A stretch of 64,000 bases of DNA, taken from assembly GCA_051004015.1 (NCBI GenBank), contig JBPCKT010000028.1, positions 1-64,000 of the forward strand, in the 5' to 3' direction. Below the pieces are notes generated by a model. It had not been told where the DNA came from. It saw only the letters and a program-made list of their open reading frames with translations, and ran no database searches. Source of the DNA: SXOA01 sp051004015 (GTDB lineage: Bacteria > Planctomycetota > Planctomycetia > Pirellulales > Pirellulaceae). The translations under genes and the position numbers were made by a program. Positions 7,682 through 18,732 of the stretch are shown here, piece by piece (within the stretch, counting starts at the first letter, position 1; the number at the start of each line of letters is the position of its first letter).

Positions 7682-8575
7682 CTATTTCCCGCCGGCAGAA
7701 GCGGCCGGCAGCAACTTCTCGATCATGTCGCCGATATCCTTGGCGTTCTGTGGCCCGCTGCCGACTCGGACGAGCCGAACCTTTCCTTCTTGATCGATGA
7801 GGACGACGTGAGGAATTCCGGAGACGGCGTAGTATTCCGCCAGAGTGGACCCTTCCTTCTGCACGGCGAAGCGGTGATGCAGGGAATGGTGTTCTGCGAA
7901 CTTACGGAGCATCTCGTGCTCCTCTTCCGCGGTCACTTTTTCCTTGGACCGCGCGGCCTTGCTGGTGTCGTCGTTCCAACTGAAGTTGTAGTACTGGGTC
8001 AGCCCGACAATGACCAGGCCCTTGTCGCTGTACTTCTCGTTCCATTCCTTGAGGTGCGGGAAGGTCTGAATGCAGGGACCGCACCAAACCGCCCAGAAGT
8101 CGAGCAGGACGACTTTCCCCTTCAAGTCTCCATCCTTTAGCGGCTCGCCGTTCACCCAAGCCTTGACGTCGTCGGCCAGCGGCGCGGCGGGCTTGCCCAC
8201 CAGCTCCAACAGCCTCTTCGCGCTTTCCAGCCGCCTTAGCTGACCAGCCACTGCACGCGTGGCTTGCAAGAGCAGTTTCTTGGCCTCGTCCTTCTCCGGT
8301 TCGAGGGCTTCTAACTCGGCCTTGAGTTCGGCCAACTTCTTCTCCGCCTCTTCCGGGTTAGCCTTGGCCAACTCCCCGGCATCCTTCAGCCCAGCGTTCA
8401 CCAGGGCGATGATGGACTGGGAGTCATTGGGGTCTTCCTTGAGCTTCTGCGACGGCGTCTTCTCCGTCGTTTTGTCGGCGGCTTCGCCGGGCTTCTCCTT
8501 TTTTGGGGCGTCGTCGGCGAGCGCCGGAGAAATCAAAAAGCATGCGAGGGCCAGGGGAAACAAGAAGCGAGACAT
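7682..8575 (-). CDS. TlpA-like thioredoxin-fold protein, exported
   Basis: A 297-residue exported protein: a signal peptide (MSRFLFPLALACFLISPALA), a charged, helical, Lys/Glu/Ala-rich region (about 25-135), then a thioredoxin-like domain with WCGPC at 164-168 preceded by GKVVLLDFWAV and a cis-Pro loop SGIPHVVLID. This is the TlpA/ResA/AhpC-TSA arrangement of extracytoplasmic thiol-disulfide reductases, commonly linked to cytochrome maturation or periplasmic redox repair. The insert between the active site and the cis-Pro strand (about 45 residues with GLTQYYNFSW) is longer than usual. The start at 8575 has GGAG 8 nt upstream and begins the signal peptide; longer frames to 8683 are not supported. 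Confidence 0.8.
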   Translation of the reverse strand: MSRFLFPLALACFLISPALADDAPKKEKPGEAADKTTEKTPSQKLKEDPNDSQSIIALVNAGLKDAGELAKANPEEAEKKLAELKAELEALEPEKDEAKKLLLQATRAVAGQLRRLESAKRLLELVGKPAAPLADDVKAWVNGEPLKDGDLKGKVVLLDFWAVWCGPCIQTFPHLKEWNEKYSDKGLVIVGLTQYYNFSWNDDTSKAARSKEKVTAEEEHEMLRKFAEHHSLHHRFAVQKEGSTLAEYYAVSGIPHVVLIDQEGKVRLVRVGSGPQNAKDIGDMIEKLLPAASAGGK

Positions 8576-8752
8576 GAAAGAGACTCCAAAAAAGAAACCG
8601 CGGCCGCCTTGGGAAAGGCGGGGGAAATGGAAAGGGGAGAGCTGGGCAGCCCTCATTAGATTCGGGTATCCGCCCGAATACAAGCGCTGAGCAGACCGTG
8701 GGCGTCAATTCGCCATTTCACGCTGGACGAAGGCATCGGCTAACATGGAACT

Positions 8753-9682
8753 ATGAGCGAACCTCTGGCGTATCTCAACGGCAGCTACCTCCCCTTCAGC
8801 CAGGCCGCTCTCCCGGTCACGGACGGCGGTTTTGTGCAAGGTGTGACGGTGGCGGAACAACTGCGGACCTTCGGCGGCAAGCTGTTCCGACTGGAGCAGC
8901 ATTTAGCCCGGCTGTCGCGATCGCTGGCGATTGTGGGGATTGAGTTGGGCATGCCGGTAGAGAGGCTTGGAGAAATCGCGCGCGAGCTGACGGCGAAGAA
9001 CCATTCGTTGCTGGAGCCGGGAGACGATTTGGGACTGTCGATGTTCGTGACGCCCGGGCCGTATTCGACATTTTCCGGTAGCTTAGTCGCGGCCAGTCCG
9101 ACCATCGGCCTGCATACCTATCCATTGCCATTTCACCTCTGGCACGAGAAGTACGAGCGGGGGGAGTCACTAGTCGTCACCGACGTGATGCAGGTCCCAT
9201 CGGCGTGTTGGCCCACGGAGCTCAAGTGCCGCAGCCGCATGCATTACTACCTGGCGGACAAGCAGGCCCGACAGAAAGAACCGGGCGCGCGGGCCTTGAT
9301 GCTGGAGGAGCGAGGCTTTGTCACCGAGGCGTCCACGGCGAACATTTTGGTCTATTACCGTGACGTCGGTCTTGTTTCGCCGCCAAAGGAGATGATTCTG
9401 CCCGGCGTGAGCGCGGCAGTCCTCGAAGAACTGGCGGGAGGTTTGCGTATTCCATTTTCCTTCCGTCCCTTGACCGTCGATGACGTCGCTGCCGCGGATG
9501 AAGTCCTGCTGTGCAGCACCAGCCCCTGCGTCTGGCCGGTCACGCGGCTCAATGGGCGGGCGATTGGGGATGGAAAGAGGGGAGGAATTGCCTCCCAGCT
9601 ACTAATGGCGTGGAGCGAGCTCGTAGGGCTCGACATCCAGAGTCAAGCCAGGCAGTTTTTGAACAGAAGGGAACTAAGGTAA
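8753..9682 (+). CDS. PLP-dependent aminotransferase class IV
   Basis: A 309-residue fold-type IV PLP enzyme. N-terminal YLNGSYLPFSQAALPVTDGGF is the typical start of the family, the PLP lysine is expected at Lys158 in TELKCRSRMHYYLAD, and LEERGFVTEASTANILVY contains the conserved E-(A/G)-x-x-x-N phosphate-site region. The family includes branched-chain aminotransferase, D-amino acid transaminase and aminodeoxychorismate lyase; neighbours do not decide among them. The last eight codons are formed by the GAACAGAAGG repeat shared with three other places in the window, so the present C-terminus may have been shaped by a repeat insertion. Confidence 0.8.
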   Translation: MSEPLAYLNGSYLPFSQAALPVTDGGFVQGVTVAEQLRTFGGKLFRLEQHLARLSRSLAIVGIELGMPVERLGEIARELTAKNHSLLEPGDDLGLSMFVTPGPYSTFSGSLVAASPTIGLHTYPLPFHLWHEKYERGESLVVTDVMQVPSACWPTELKCRSRMHYYLADKQARQKEPGARALMLEERGFVTEASTANILVYYRDVGLVSPPKEMILPGVSAAVLEELAGGLRIPFSFRPLTVDDVAAADEVLLCSTSPCVWPVTRLNGRAIGDGKRGGIASQLLMAWSELVGLDIQSQARQFLNRRELR

Positions 9683-9711
9683 CGAAGAGAAAGGAGGTCA
9701 ACTCCGCCTCT

Positions 9712-11750
<2,039 letters not shown>

Positions 11751-11754
<4 letters not shown>

Positions 11755-12059
11755 CGCCCCCCGCCTTCCCGCTCAAACTGGTCCGCGTTCAACTTGCAGA
11801 GCAGCATGTACAGCATCGCCAGCAGCACCGCCCCGAAGATCAGTCCAAACCCGTAGAGAATCGCCACGTTCGGCCCCAACGGCGTCGGCTGCCCCATGAT
11901 CCCTGGCGCGTAGGCCGCCATTCCCACGAATACGACATAAGCCGCCAGATACACGACGAACAGCCACAATCCCGTGCGAGAGTTGCGGGCCGAAAGATCG
12001 AGATGCTCGTCAGCGTGCGCAGCGGGGCTGCCGGCTGGTTCATCGGGAGAGGGTTTCAT
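11751..12059 (-). CDS. DUF485 small membrane protein, symporter partner
   Basis: A 102-residue protein with a soluble N-terminus (about 25 residues) and two membrane segments, LWLFVVYLAAYVVFVGMAAY and NVAILYGFGLIFGAVLLAMLYMLL, followed by CKLNADQFE, the usual DUF485 ending. DUF485 proteins (YjcH type) are nearly always encoded immediately before ActP-like symporters and may be accessory subunits. Here it overlaps the symporter start by 4 bp, so the two form one operon. No good Shine-Dalgarno precedes the ATG. Confidence 0.85.
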
Positions 12060-12125
12060 GCCGGGCTAAGATAGCGAAGGAACCGGACGCACGCCAGCGA
12101 CTTACCGAAAAGCATCCGCCGGAGC

Positions 12126-12716
12126 CTATGGATTTGGATGGTCGAGCAGCCCTTGCAGCCGCGGCGCTAACTCCAGGGGAACCTTGGTCAACCAGCTGCG
12201 ATCGATAAGTCCAAGTTGCATCAGATCGACCAGGTGGGTCTGGTCCTTGAGACGGAATGAGGTCAGCTTCATGCGGACAATTGCCTCGAGCGAAATCACC
12301 TGGAATCGCGGCGCGCGCACGGATTCCGATAGCGCGGGCGTGGCGACTTGATCGCTCTCCTTCACTTTCTCTCCTTCAAACAGCAGGTGAACACCCTCAC
12401 TGGGCCGGCCTGCCGGGCCATCGATAAAGGCATCAACTCCAAACGTCTTGGCGTAAGTGAATCCCGCGGTCTCCATCGCCTTTACAACCGACGGCAAGTC
12501 AGCTCGGCGGACGAGCAAATCTACGTCCTTGGTATTACGGACAGCTCCGGGATCAATGCTGGAAACCCAAGCCGCGATTGCATTACCCCCAATCACCGCA
12601 TAGGGAATCTTCGCGGCATCTAAAGCCGCCGTCGACCTCAACAAACGGTCTTCCACCTTTTGCACGGCATCCACCATCCTTTCCCAGGAGATATTGCCCG
12701 CAACTGGAGCGATCAT
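12126..12716 (-). CDS. AbiEii/DUF6036-like nucleotidyltransferase, paralogue A
   Basis: A 196-residue protein of the minimal nucleotidyltransferase superfamily. IPYAVIGGNAIAAWV supplies the GG motif and RNTKDVDLLV the catalytic D-x-D pair; downstream PRFQVISLEAIVRMKLTSFRLKDQTHLVDLMQL is the typical AbiEii-like helix that follows the core. It is clearly homologous to the gene at 14195-14803 in the same operon. No AbiEi-like HTH antitoxin gene is adjacent, so a toxin-antitoxin role is not supported by context. It starts 21 nt after the DUF1501 stop. Confidence 0.7.
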   Translation of the reverse strand: MIAPVAGNISWERMVDAVQKVEDRLLRSTAALDAAKIPYAVIGGNAIAAWVSSIDPGAVRNTKDVDLLVRRADLPSVVKAMETAGFTYAKTFGVDAFIDGPAGRPSEGVHLLFEGEKVKESDQVATPALSESVRAPRFQVISLEAIVRMKLTSFRLKDQTHLVDLMQLGLIDRSWLTKVPLELAPRLQGLLDHPNP

Positions 12717-12737
12717 ATCAAGACCCTTAAATTCCTG

Positions 12738-14171
12738 TCACGCCATCACCTCTTCCACCACCTTACCATGCACGTCCGTCAGCCGATAATATCGTCCCTG
12801 GAACTTGAACGTGAGCTTCGTGTGGTCGATGCCGAGCGCGTGGAGGATGGTGGCGTGCAGGTCATGAACGTGGACCGGGCGCTCGGCGATGTTGTACGAG
12901 AAATCGTCGCTGGCACCCAGTGTCATACCCGGCTTGATGCCGCCGCCTGCCAGCCAGACGGTGAAGCAGCGGGGATGATGGTCCCGGCCGTAGTCGTCCG
13001 CGGTAAGCGGACCTTGGCAATAGACCGTGCGGCCGAATTCCCCGCCCCACACGATGAGCGTGTCGTCCAGCAGGCCCCGCTGATTCAGATCCGCGACCAG
13101 GGCCGCGCTCGGCTGGTCGGTATCTTTCGCCTGGCCGACGATTTGTGTGGGCAGCTTCACATGCTGGTCCCAGCCTCGGTGGAAGAGCTGCACGAAGCGG
13201 ACACCCCGCTCCGCCATCCGCCGGGCCAGCAGGCAGTTGTAAGCAAAGGTCCCCGGCCTTTTCACGTCCGGGCCGTACATATCCAGCACGGTCTGCGGCT
13301 CGCCGGAGATGTCGGTCAGTTCGGGGACGCTGGTCTGCATCCGGAACGCCATCTCGTACTGGGCGATGCGGGTGGCAATCTCGGGGTCGCCGGTTTCCTT
13401 TTGTTTGAGGCCGTTGAGCGCGGCCAGGTCGTCCAGCACCTGCCGCCGCGACTCCTTCCCTACTCCCTCCGGATTCGACAGAAACAAAACCGGGTCGCCG
13501 GCAGAGCGGAATTTAATCCCCTGGTACTTCGTCGGCAAAAAGCCGCTCCCCCATAGCCGGTCATAGAGCGGCTGGTCGGCTTTGTTACCGGAGCCTTGCG
13601 AAACCATGACGATGAACGCGGGCAGGTCAGCGTTCTCGCTCCCCAATCCGTACGCCAGCCAGGAGCCGATGCTCGGCCGCCCTGCAAGCTGGTTGCCGGT
13701 CTGGAAAAACGTCACCGCCGGGTCGTGATTGATGGCCTCGGTGTGGAGCGACTTGACGAAGCAGAGCTCGTCCGCCACTTTCGCCGTGTGCGGCATCAGC
13801 TCACTGACCCAGGCCCCGCTCTTGCCGTGCTGGGCGAACTTGAACTTGCTCGGCGCGACTGGAAAACTGCTCTGCCGCGATGTCATCCCCGTCAGCCGCT
13901 GCCCCTGGCGGATGGAATCCGGCAGCTCGGTCCCGCGGAGCTCCGCCAGCTTCGGCTTGTAATCGAACAGCTCCATCTGCGACGGCGCGCCGGACTGGAA
14001 CAGGTAAATGACCCGCTTGGCCCGTGGCTTGAAGTGGGGCAGGGCATTCTTGGCGGGCTCTCCTTCTCCATGCGATAGCCGGCTGAGGGCGAGCGAGCCG
14101 AGAAGGCCGAGAGAGCCTTGGAGCAACTGGCGGCGGGACAAACCAGTTGGCGGAGAAATGAGCGAGTTCAT
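12738..14171 (-). CDS. DUF1501 protein with Tat-like signal (operon with DUF1553 gene)
   Basis: A 477-residue DUF1501 protein. A Tat-like signal (LSRRQLLQGSLGLLGSLALSRL) is followed by VIYLFQSGAPSQMELFDYKPKL, the NHDPAVTFFQTGNQLAGRPSIGSW region, FVQLFHRGWDQH and VWGGEFGRTVYCQ. These metal-site-like motifs resemble the alkaline phosphatase/sulfatase superfamily. The ATG at 14171 is preceded by GGAAAG; the frame is open to a TTG at 14198, which I reject. It lies in a four-gene minus-strand block: DUF1549/DUF1553, nucleotidyltransferase, DUF1501, nucleotidyltransferase. DUF1501 and DUF1553 proteins co-occur throughout planctomycetes but their joint function is unresolved. Confidence 0.85.
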   Translation of the reverse strand: MNSLISPPTGLSRRQLLQGSLGLLGSLALSRLSHGEGEPAKNALPHFKPRAKRVIYLFQSGAPSQMELFDYKPKLAELRGTELPDSIRQGQRLTGMTSRQSSFPVAPSKFKFAQHGKSGAWVSELMPHTAKVADELCFVKSLHTEAINHDPAVTFFQTGNQLAGRPSIGSWLAYGLGSENADLPAFIVMVSQGSGNKADQPLYDRLWGSGFLPTKYQGIKFRSAGDPVLFLSNPEGVGKESRRQVLDDLAALNGLKQKETGDPEIATRIAQYEMAFRMQTSVPELTDISGEPQTVLDMYGPDVKRPGTFAYNCLLARRMAERGVRFVQLFHRGWDQHVKLPTQIVGQAKDTDQPSAALVADLNQRGLLDDTLIVWGGEFGRTVYCQGPLTADDYGRDHHPRCFTVWLAGGGIKPGMTLGASDDFSYNIAERPVHVHDLHATILHALGIDHTKLTFKFQGRYYRLTDVHGKVVEEVMA

Positions 14172-14194
14172 ATCAGCAACTTTCCGAGGCGATC

Positions 14195-14803
14195 TCAAGC
14201 GACCGGGTTGTCAACAATCTGCTGCAATTTCGCGGCTAAGACCGGCGGATAGTTTGGCACCCACGACTGATCCCAAAGTCCGACATTGAACATGTCGGCC
14301 AGATGCACCTGATCGTGACGGCGGAAGGCGACGAGTTTCATTCCAATCAAGTCTTCCAGGCAAACGATTCTTGATCCCGACGGAAACACGATGCTCCGCG
14401 ATACTTGTGGAGCCGGCAGCGGGTCTCCCTGACGAACTGTTTCACCCGCCCAAATCAAATGCACGCCCCGTTTGGGAGAAGGGTTTTCCCGCTCCAGGAA
14501 CATCCCGATTTCGGATACTACGTGATAGTCTAGCCCCACCGTGGCAGCAGCGAACTTTGCGGCGTCCAAGTCCGAGCGGTCCAGAAGCATGTCCACATCC
14601 TTTGTGGTTCTGACGCCATCGGGATCCTTGGAGGCTACCCACTCTGCCACCGCCATTCCACCGATGATGGCATACGGAACCTGGCCGGAATTGAGGGCAG
14701 CAGTAATTCGCTTCTTGCGCGCATCGATTTCTTCCATGGTCATAACGTATCGCTCCCACGGATCGAAGGTGAATACAGGCGTGATCATCGCTGACGTGGA
14801 CAT
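14195..14803 (-). CDS. AbiEii/DUF6036-like nucleotidyltransferase, paralogue B
   Basis: A 202-residue homologue of the 12126-12716 product. VPYAIIGGMAVAEWV gives the GG motif and RTTKDVDMLLDRSDLD the D-x-D metal ligands; RIVCLEDLIGMKLVAFRRHDQVHLADM matches the paralogue's C-terminal helix. It starts 2 nt after the stop of the DUF1553 gene with AAGGA at 7 nt, so it is translationally tied to that operon. Insertion between a DUF1553 gene and its usual DUF1501 partner is unusual. No antitoxin partner is visible. Confidence 0.7.
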   Translation of the reverse strand: MSTSAMITPVFTFDPWERYVMTMEEIDARKKRITAALNSGQVPYAIIGGMAVAEWVASKDPDGVRTTKDVDMLLDRSDLDAAKFAAATVGLDYHVVSEIGMFLERENPSPKRGVHLIWAGETVRQGDPLPAPQVSRSIVFPSGSRIVCLEDLIGMKLVAFRRHDQVHLADMFNVGLWDQSWVPNYPPVLAAKLQQIVDNPVA

Positions 14804-14805
14804 GA

Positions 14806-17800
14806 TTATTCCTTCACCACGGTCTCATCCAAGTTGAGTAGCAGCGAGGCAATCGCCGTGAACGCCTGCTGATTATCACCCTTGGCCAGGCTTCGTTGCT
14901 TGCTCAGCGCTTTGACGAGCACTTCCAATTCCGCAGCCGTCGGTTCGCGGCTGGTGGCGGTTTGGAACATGTGAATGAGCCGTGCGTTGTCATCGGGTAG
15001 TGGCAAAGCCAGCGTGTTGCGGGCGAATTCACCGGCGGCATGCACGAACGTCTGCTCGTTGAGAAGCGCCAGCGCTTGCAGCGGAGTATTGGTGCGGGTC
15101 TCGCGGACGGTGCAAAACTCGCGGGTGGAGGCGTCGAAGGCCAGCATCGCCGGCGGGGCGATGGTCCGCTTCCAGAAGGTATAAAGGCTGCGGCGATAGA
15201 GGTCCGCCCCCTTTCCGGGCTGATAGTCGTCCCCGCCGGTCAATTCCGTCCAGAGTCCCGGGGGCTGATACGGCATCACGCTCGGCCCGCCGAGTTGCTC
15301 GACGAGCAGGCCGCTGGCCGCCAGCGCCTGGTCCCGAATCATCTCCGCCGACAGCCTGATCCGCGGCCCGCGCGCGAGCAGGCGATTCTCCGGATCCTTC
15401 GCTACAGCCTCGGCGGCAACATGCGACGACTGCCGATACGTACCGCTCGTCACAATCAGCCGCTGCATCCGCTTAATGTCCCAACCGTGGGGTAGGCTTC
15501 CAGCCTGCCCAGAAAACTTAACAGCCAGCCAGTCCAACAACTCCGGGTGCGTCGGCCATTCCCCTTGTGAGCCAAAATCCTCCGCAGTCTTCACCAGCCC
15601 CGCCCCAAAATACATTTGCCAGAACCGGTTCACCGCCACCCGCGCCGTCAGCGGATGAGCCGGGTCCACCAGCCACTTCGCCAACCCCAATCGGTTCCGT
15701 GGCGCATCCTTCGGCAGCTCCAAACTCAAACTCGCCGGCACGCCTCGCTCCACCTTCTCTCCCGGCTGGTCATACTGTCCCCGCAGCAGCACATGCGCCG
15801 GCCGCGGCTCGGGAAGCTCTTCCATGACCATGATGGTGGGAACGCGGCGATAGAAATCCCTCGATGAATACATCGCCCTGCGAGTTCGTTCATAGACGGC
15901 GCGGTTGTATTCGGGAGCGTGATTGGCTAGATGATAGCTGAGCAACTTTCTAATTCGTCCTGAGTGAATAGCACCATTGGGCAGCGCGGCAATCTCAGCG
16001 ATGTTCTCCTTGACCGACAAAATATTCTTCAGCGCGGCGTAGTCGAAGTCGCCGGCATAGATGCGGACTTCATCAATCTTGCCGCGAAACCGCATTTGTG
16101 GTCCTCCCCCGCCGCCAATCCGCAATGGTTCCTTGACATTGAACGGCTGGTTGAGCTCCGCCAAGAGGACTTTGCCAACGGGTTCCCCATCCATGTAGAG
16201 GGAGACGCTCCTCTCGACATCGTCGGCCCTCAATCCTTCGTAAATGGCTAATAGATGATGCCACGTGCGAGGATGAATTGCCTTCGTTGACTCGACAAGA
16301 ATTGCATCATCCAGCCAGCGTTTCACGACATTGAACTGGACTTTGTGATTCACAATCGCCAACTGATAGCCGTCCCCCTGCGGCACATCCGTCATGCGAG
16401 AAACAATCGTGCCGCCGCCACCGGCTTCGATCCAGACCCACGCTGAGAGTGCGAACGCATCGAACAGGCCGAAGTCCCCGACGTTTCCCGCCTCCACAAT
16501 TGTGTTGCCATCAAGCACAAGACTCTTTTCGCGAATTCCATTCCCATCAGCTGGTTTCCCTTCCGCAATTCGCAGCAGAGGAAATGGAGGGGTCTTCTTG
16601 GCGCCGGCGATCGAATCGGCAGAAGTTCCCAGCGGTTTGGTCTGCGAATCAATTTCAGGCTCGCGGGCGCGCTGCTCTGGCTTTTGGGTATCAAAGTCGA
16701 TCGTCGCTAACAGTCCCTCGGGCGGGACGTAATCTTCGTCACCGCGCGGCTTAAACTCCTTGAGCGAGGTGAGATTGAACGGCTGCTCGTTGGACAAATC
16801 AAACCAGGCTTGGCGAGCCTCCTCTTCCTCTCGCTTCAGCCGCTTCAGTTCCGCCTGCTGCGTCCTCGTCGGTGCTTTGATAAACGGCGGCGAGTTCCCA
16901 AACTTCACCGCCCTCCCGTTCTCCGGCACGCTGTTGAAGAAGGCGTACAAACTGTAGAACTCGCGCTGCTTGAAGGGGTCGAACTTGTGGTCGTGGCAGC
17001 GCGCGCAGCCGAGGGTCAGGCCGAGCCAGACGGTGCTGGTGGTTTCCACGCGGTCGACGACGTATTCTACCGCGTATTCTTCCGGGATGATGCCCCCTTC
17101 CGCGTTGCCGCGATGGTTGCGGTTGAAACCGGTGGCGATGCGCTGGTCCAGCGTCGGCTTTGGCAGGAGGTCGCCGGCAAGTTGCTCAATCGTGAACTGG
17201 TCGAACGGCATGTCCTGATTGAAGGCTTCGATCACCCAGTCCCGCCATCGCCACATCACCCGCTCGGCATCGGTCTGGTAGCCGTTGGTGTCGGCATAGC
17301 GGGCGGCATCGAGCCAGCGAACGGCCATCCGCTCGCCGTAGCGGGGAGAAGCCAAGAGCCGATCGACGGTCCGCTCGTAGGCATCGGGGCTTTCGTCGGC
17401 CAGGAACGCTTTCACTTCCGCCGGCGTCGGCGGCAGCCCGGTCAGGTCCAGGCTGACGCGGCGGAGCAGCGTTGCCTGCGGCGCTTCGGGGGAATGTTTC
17501 AGTCCTTCGCGGTCCAGCCGGTTCAGGATGAAGGCATCGAGGCCCTTTCTTAGCCACAGGGAATCAGAAACCTCGGGCAACTGCGGTCGCTTGGGAGGAA
17601 TGAACGACCAGTGTGTCTGCCACTCTGCCCCTTGTTCCACCCAGTGGCGGAGCAAGTCAATTTGTTCGGGCGAAAGCTTCTTGCCGGAGTCCGCCGGCGG
17701 CATCCGCTCGTCCACATTGGCGTTGGTAATCCTGCGGACCAGCTCGCTCTCGGCCGGTTTGCCACGGACTATCGCGGCCCCTTCCTTCCGTGGGGCAACG

Positions 17801-18003
17801 GCATCTTCTTCCCGGTCCAGGCGTAGCTCCGCCTGGCGGGTGTTGGCATCGGGACCGTGGCACTGGAAGCAGTTATCCGACAGGATCGGGCGAATGTCCC
17901 GGTTGAACTCAATTTTCTTCGGAGCTGCCGCGTAGGAATGTGATACGGCACAAAGTGCCGCCACTAGCGCCGCGCCCGTCCAACATCCAAAATGCCCACC
18001 CAT
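14806..18003 (-). CDS. Planctomycete cytochrome PSCyt1-DUF1549-LamG-DUF1553 protein
   Basis: A 1065-residue exported protein. After a signal peptide (to about residue 26) comes a PSCyt1 c-type heme site C45-F-Q-C48-H49, with the LRLDREEDAV segment. DUF1549 follows (about 150-360, including CARCHDHKFDPF, a second CxxCH), then a LamG/concanavalin-like insert (about 490-670, with VLDGNTIVEAG and WHHLLAIYEG), then DUF1553 (about 720-1010, PLTARVAVNRFWQMYFG and SGTYRQSS). GGAGG lies 8 nt before the ATG. It heads the operon with two nucleotidyltransferases and a DUF1501 gene. The heme motifs imply a covalently attached cytochrome; the substrate of the LamG lectin-like part is unknown. Confidence 0.9.
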   Translation of the reverse strand: MGGHFGCWTGAALVAALCAVSHSYAAAPKKIEFNRDIRPILSDNCFQCHGPDANTRQAELRLDREEDAVAPRKEGAAIVRGKPAESELVRRITNANVDERMPPADSGKKLSPEQIDLLRHWVEQGAEWQTHWSFIPPKRPQLPEVSDSLWLRKGLDAFILNRLDREGLKHSPEAPQATLLRRVSLDLTGLPPTPAEVKAFLADESPDAYERTVDRLLASPRYGERMAVRWLDAARYADTNGYQTDAERVMWRWRDWVIEAFNQDMPFDQFTIEQLAGDLLPKPTLDQRIATGFNRNHRGNAEGGIIPEEYAVEYVVDRVETTSTVWLGLTLGCARCHDHKFDPFKQREFYSLYAFFNSVPENGRAVKFGNSPPFIKAPTRTQQAELKRLKREEEEARQAWFDLSNEQPFNLTSLKEFKPRGDEDYVPPEGLLATIDFDTQKPEQRAREPEIDSQTKPLGTSADSIAGAKKTPPFPLLRIAEGKPADGNGIREKSLVLDGNTIVEAGNVGDFGLFDAFALSAWVWIEAGGGGTIVSRMTDVPQGDGYQLAIVNHKVQFNVVKRWLDDAILVESTKAIHPRTWHHLLAIYEGLRADDVERSVSLYMDGEPVGKVLLAELNQPFNVKEPLRIGGGGGPQMRFRGKIDEVRIYAGDFDYAALKNILSVKENIAEIAALPNGAIHSGRIRKLLSYHLANHAPEYNRAVYERTRRAMYSSRDFYRRVPTIMVMEELPEPRPAHVLLRGQYDQPGEKVERGVPASLSLELPKDAPRNRLGLAKWLVDPAHPLTARVAVNRFWQMYFGAGLVKTAEDFGSQGEWPTHPELLDWLAVKFSGQAGSLPHGWDIKRMQRLIVTSGTYRQSSHVAAEAVAKDPENRLLARGPRIRLSAEMIRDQALAASGLLVEQLGGPSVMPYQPPGLWTELTGGDDYQPGKGADLYRRSLYTFWKRTIAPPAMLAFDASTREFCTVRETRTNTPLQALALLNEQTFVHAAGEFARNTLALPLPDDNARLIHMFQTATSREPTAAELEVLVKALSKQRSLAKGDNQQAFTAIASLLLNLDETVVKE

Positions 18004-18076
18004 GGTTCATCCTCCAATCTCCCACCATACCCGCAATCGGGTTGGATATCGAGAAGAAGGACAGGACCGGCTGCCA

Positions 18077-18532
18077 TTACGCCGCAATGTCCAGCGGCGG
18101 CACCACAGCCAGGAACCGCCCGCCGTTGTCGTACCATCCGTGGCAGTTGTAGCGGGTCCAGAACAGCTCAAACAGAAGACTCACCCATTCATTACCGTTC
18201 GTAGGTAGCGAGACGACGGCCCGACGGAAAGGGACCGGCTCATGGTGGTAGAAGTCCAGACCTTGCTCCGAGAGATGCCGGCCGATGACGATGATTGTTT
18301 GCGAGACATCCGGCCGCTGATCGCGGGACAGCGGCGTCAGATGTACCGGATAGGGAAACGGGTCGCGGCTGGAGCGGCGGCGCTCCGGCCGAAAGTCATC
18401 ATGCCGCGGCGCATAGCTCGCCCGGGCCAACTGCACGCTGACGCGGATTTGCTCTTCCCGCATCGCACTTGGTTCTCTCGGCAGAACCAGCGGCGGCGCG
18501 GCAAAAGCCGTCTCGAGCGTCAGCGTGCCCAT
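18077..18532 (-). CDS. Small PilZ-like protein
   Basis: A 151-residue protein whose second half resembles PilZ domains: a basic stretch ERRRSSRDPFPYPVHLTP (RxxxR-like), then TIIVIGRHLSEQGLDFYHHEPVPFRRAVVSL (the D/N-x-S-x-x-G-like strand), and a terminal WTRYNCHGWYDNGGRFL. PilZ domains bind cyclic-di-GMP. The match is by pattern only, and the key (D/N)xSxxG motif appears as LSEQG, so c-di-GMP binding is a guess. It precedes the DUF1549/DUF1553 gene's start by about 70 nt on the same strand and could be co-transcribed with it. Confidence 0.5.
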   Translation of the reverse strand: MGTLTLETAFAAPPLVLPREPSAMREEQIRVSVQLARASYAPRHDDFRPERRRSSRDPFPYPVHLTPLSRDQRPDVSQTIIVIGRHLSEQGLDFYHHEPVPFRRAVVSLPTNGNEWVSLLFELFWTRYNCHGWYDNGGRFLAVVPPLDIAA

Positions 18533-18732
18533 GCTTGCCCCTATAACAGAAGTAAAACAGTCAGGAGCAGTTTTGAAAAGCGAACCCTAACCCCCCGGAG
18601 ACCAGCAAGAATGCAATGCTGGGCGAAAGTCGGGTCCGTGAAATGGCCCCAAATTCCGCGAGTGCGACATTTCTAGGGCCAAAGATTATCTACGTCAGAA
18701 AACGGGGAGAGTCAAATGGCCGGAGCGTGAAT

